NCBI GenBank assembly: GCA_027488715.1
Contig: JAIYBD010000101.1
Location: 1 to 9,921 of the forward strand
Origin: Bacteroidota bacterium
Lineage (GTDB): Bacteria; Bacteroidota; Bacteroidia; UBA7662; CANHCV01
Length of the DNA stretch: 9,921 nt
Reading direction: 5' to 3'
The translations under genes and the position numbers were made by a program. Below the pieces are notes generated by a model that did not search any database, was not told where the DNA came from, and saw only the letters and a program-made list of their open reading frames with translations. Shown here piece after piece: positions 7,725-9,921 of the stretch. Numbering within the stretch: position 1 is the stretch's first letter; each line of letters begins with the position of its first letter.

Positions 7725-8767
7725 ATTCCTAACGCATGTGTTCCTTGGAAAGGATTACTTGGACGGTAAGAATAGTCAATTGCGAAAGTACGAGTTACAT
7801 TTCCATCATCGTCCTTAGCAAAAGGAAGATTTAAGGAAAGTCCACCAGCCAAACCGGTATGAACTTCATTCTCGTCGGCATGACGGTAACCAGCGCGAAC
7901 CATAACCATGTTTTTCCAAGAATACTCCAATCCAGCACCGTAATTATCGGCAGTAAAGGAATTTGAAGTGAAATTGGCTACCATGGTTAACTTTTGCATA
8001 TCGTTGGTAATGATGTCGTAAGAACCTCCGATATTCATTAAAGAAGGCAACTCAAAACTCGCAGAACGCTGATATAAAGTTTGGTCAAACTTACCGTTAG
8101 CAACCAAAGCGCGATACGCCAATGCATCACCGGAATAGGCCATGGGCGTACCAATGTTGCGAAGTGAAATACCGAATTTGGTACGATCTCTTTCTCCGGT
8201 TTGATACTGAATTCCTGCATCCAAAGCAAAACCTGAGGCAGAGGCATCGGGTACGGATTGATTGATAAGTCGGAAAGTAACTCCACCATAAATACGATTG
8301 GAGAATACTTTAGCATAAGAAATACCAATGTTCATGAACTGAGGACGGTAAGTACCGATACCTCCATCAGGAAAGTTTTCATTGGTAATTTCAATATTTC
8401 CGAAATCGAAATTCATGATGGTTAAGCCCAAAACACCTTTCGAACTTTCTTCACCACCCAATTTGGTAGCCAAACCGAAAGAATTGATATTGATTCCCGT
8501 TCCAGACAAATAGTTCGTACGAGAAAAACACATATCAGTACCAGTAACGAATGCCAAACCAGCAACGTTGATTCTTTCCGACTCTAAACCGCGAATTGAA
8601 GCCGTGTTCAAGCTGTTGATACCCGAACTACGTGCCCATGGATTGAGCAACAATTCTGTTGCTCCATTTTGTCCACGACGGTCTGGGTTACCAGCAAAGG
8701 CCGTTACACCAACCATAGCAAGCACTGCTGCTGCGGAAAGTTTACGTGCAATTTTATAAATAGTCAT
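7709..8767 (-). CDS. PorV/PorQ family outer-membrane protein (FadL-like barrel)
   Basis: This 352-residue protein has a signal peptide: basic MTIYKIARK, a hydrophobic core, and a likely cut after AFA at residue 25. The mature part is rich in alternating polar/hydrophobic strands with aromatic residues, and ends in TFAIDYSYRPSNPFQGTHALGILLKL-like strands (key ends: TFAIDYSY and LGILLKL), as expected for a beta barrel. The N-terminal stretch LLLNPWARSSGINSLNTAS and NVAGLAFV are typical of the Bacteroidota PorV/PorQ family. PorV shuttles type IX secretion substrates from the translocon to the attachment complex; paralogues like this one have no proven role. It follows the sorting-domain gene across a 21-nt spacer that is almost all A in the mRNA, and the two are probably one operon. 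It is shorter than typical PorV (about 390), so I do not call it PorV itself. Confidence 0.83.
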   Translation of the reverse strand: MTIYKIARKLSAAAVLAMVGVTAFAGNPDRRGQNGATELLLNPWARSSGINSLNTASIRGLESERINVAGLAFVTGTDMCFSRTNYLSGTGININSFGLATKLGGEESSKGVLGLTIMNFDFGNIEITNENFPDGGIGTYRPQFMNIGISYAKVFSNRIYGGVTFRLINQSVPDASASGFALDAGIQYQTGERDRTKFGISLRNIGTPMAYSGDALAYRALVANGKFDQTLYQRSASFELPSLMNIGGSYDIITNDMQKLTMVANFTSNSFTADNYGAGLEYSWKNMVMVRAGYRHADENEVHTGLAGGLSLNLPFAKDDDGNVTRTFAIDYSYRPSNPFQGTHALGILLKL

Positions 8768-8773
8768 GTTATC

Positions 8774-8790
8774 TTTTTTTTTTTTTTTTT
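8774..8790. repeat. 17-base homopolymer (A-tract in the mRNA) between the two surface-protein genes
   Basis: The + strand carries 17 consecutive T at 8774-8790, so the minus-strand mRNA has 17 A. The tract supplies the last two bases of the upstream TAA stop and ends 6 nt before the ATG of the PorV-like gene. It occupies the position where a ribosome-binding site would lie. Homopolymers of this length are prone to replication and polymerase slippage, and also to sequencing error. Confidence 0.85.
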
Positions 8791-9921
8791 AAAACGTATC
8801 CAAGTCGATTGGACGCATGATGCAGAACCACTTCAAGGTCTTCGTGCCCAAGTCGCCCGCGTCAACGTGGATGATGTACGTACCCGAAGCGACTGGAATG
8901 CGCTGCTGGTTCTTCATGTCCCACTCCACAAATGTGGTGGCGTCGTCTTTGCGAAGTGTACGAATCAAGGTTCCACCCAAGGTGTAAATCTTAATCGTGC
9001 ACTTGCCTGGCAAGTTCGTTACCTTGATACGGCTATCAATTTGTGAATTCTCGTAAGCGCTGTACGCGTAGTACGGATTCGGTACCACCTTGATCGTATC
9101 CAACGCGCTCTTCGCAACGGCCGCATCGTTTTTCGTGGCAGCAACGCTGCTCAAGTTAATGCGGTAACGTGGATTGCTGTTGTTCACCTGCGTTGTTCCC
9201 GTTACATACTTGTCGTAAATACGGCCTGTGCGCAAACGAATCTTCGCATCTGTGCTCATTACCTCACCGCTAGCAAACGGAATCGACACCCACATCACGT
9301 TTTTGTAGAAATCGCGAACCTGCAATGGATTCGGATTCACCGGATCGGTACCTACCAACAAATTGCGGTCGGCCGCTCCTTCGTCGTAACGAGTTTTCAT
9401 GATGTACATGAAGTGACGTCCAGCCAACGCTCCACCAAAGGGATCAACGTTTCCGGTTGGATTCCATTTCATATCGGTACCGTTGTTGGCGGCATCGCTG
9501 GAGTTTTCTCCAAAGCAGATGTTCAAGCGCTCACCCGTTTCCAAGTTGATCGCATAGCCAGGGAACCAGCTCATACCAACGGCTCCACCATCAGGATTGC
9601 CATCCTTATCGCGCGATTGCGACAAGCGAATATAGCCTTTCTTCTGTCCACCTTCGTTGCTTGCGCTGATTTCTCCAGATTCCAATACGATAGCGCGGGT
9701 CCATTTTGATTTGTCTTTGGTAAGAACAATATCAACCGATCCAACGGTACGGGTATCGTTTTGAGATTTTGCTGCGTTACCGGGAGAAACAGGGGTAGAA
9801 GCCCATGCTGGGTGGAATCCGGCGCGGGAGGTGTACTTGTACGGAGCGAAACGTCCGCCCAACATGCTTTCCCAGAATTGGTTATCGTCACCAGCATCAT
9901 CGCCAGGAGAAACCCCAGAGG
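8789..9921 (-). CDS. Large surface/secreted protein with C-terminal T9SS sorting-like domain, 3' part
   Basis: The frame is open to the right edge, giving 376 visible residues; the true start lies outside, and the ATG at 9863-9865 is internal because SGVSPGDDAGDDNQFWES precedes it in frame. The visible upstream part is a hydrophilic, Asn/Gly/Asp-rich beta-type region. The last hundred residues begin at KVVPNPYYAYSAYE (from about 9092) and continue with VTNLP, CTIKIYTLGGTLIRTL, VEWDMKN and VASGTYIIHVDAG, the order seen in type A sorting domains of type IX secretion substrates and in FlgD-like Ig folds. Unlike a usual sorting domain, which ends soon after a KxV-like strand, this one continues with KWFCIMRPIDLDTF. 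Such proteins are commonly exported through the outer membrane. Its GC content is higher than that of the next gene. I do not recognise a specific function. Confidence 0.75.
   Translation of the reverse strand, partial: SGVSPGDDAGDDNQFWESMLGGRFAPYKYTSRAGFHPAWASTPVSPGNAAKSQNDTRTVGSVDIVLTKDKSKWTRAIVLESGEISASNEGGQKKGYIRLSQSRDKDGNPDGGAVGMSWFPGYAINLETGERLNICFGENSSDAANNGTDMKWNPTGNVDPFGGALAGRHFMYIMKTRYDEGAADRNLLVGTDPVNPNPLQVRDFYKNVMWVSIPFASGEVMSTDAKIRLRTGRIYDKYVTGTTQVNNSNPRYRINLSSVAATKNDAAVAKSALDTIKVVPNPYYAYSAYENSQIDSRIKVTNLPGKCTIKIYTLGGTLIRTLRKDDATTFVEWDMKNQQRIPVASGTYIIHVDAGDLGTKTLKWFCIMRPIDLDTF

Noticed and set aside
8774..8790. T17 run as a + strand terminator
   Set aside because: No + strand gene ends here and no GC-rich stem precedes it; the flanking genes are both on the minus strand.
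9863..9865. ATG as the start of the sorting-domain protein
   Set aside because: The same frame stays open to the window end with protein-like sequence and no signal peptide follows this ATG.
9571..9900. Minus-strand 109-codon open frame overlapping the sorting-domain gene
   Set aside because: It is a shadow in another frame with low-quality composition; the overlapping frame has recognisable domain sequence.

Overview
The window looks like the chromosome of a free-living Bacteroidota, probably of the Flavobacteriales type, though I cannot name a genus. The evidence is an outer-membrane protein of the PorV/PorQ family behind a protein with a C-terminal sorting-like domain (type IX secretion context), a DUF4403 protein, the wording of the ParE motifs, start codons without Shine-Dalgarno sequences, and several matches to the Bacteroidota promoter (TTTG near -33, TAnnTTTG near -7). 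Coding density is very high, no interval above 300 bases lacks a gene, and I see no mobile element, CRISPR array or RNA gene.

Left part (1-4024), envelope glycan genes. On the + strand the end of a DUF4403 gene is followed after one base by a Wzx/WzxC-like polysaccharide flippase. On the - strand rfbA (dTDP-glucose synthesis) overlaps galE (UDP-glucose 4-epimerase) by 8 nt. The two units converge tail to tail and their stop codons share the bases TTAA. Together they suggest nucleotide-sugar supply and lipid-linked glycan export.

Middle (4025-6768). A 74-bp divergent spacer separates rfbA from a LysE-family exporter, which is followed by parE (topoisomerase IV subunit B). Both + strand genes start at GTG with in-frame stops just upstream. 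A bidirectional hairpin terminator lies between parE and the converging HIT gene and touches both stop codons.

Right part (6766-9921), all on the - strand. A surface or secreted protein running off the window is followed by a PorV/PorQ-family barrel, then by greA and a HIT-family hydrolase. The PorV-like gene ends in a clear intrinsic terminator with a UUCG loop. The best promoter match in the window, apparently for greA, lies just upstream of that hairpin, so a greA transcript would begin by transcribing the terminator. This arrangement resembles the greA leader of E. coli (GraL RNAs) and is the most interesting observation here. Otherwise the region is ordinary core genome, and I found no convincing new multi-gene system.
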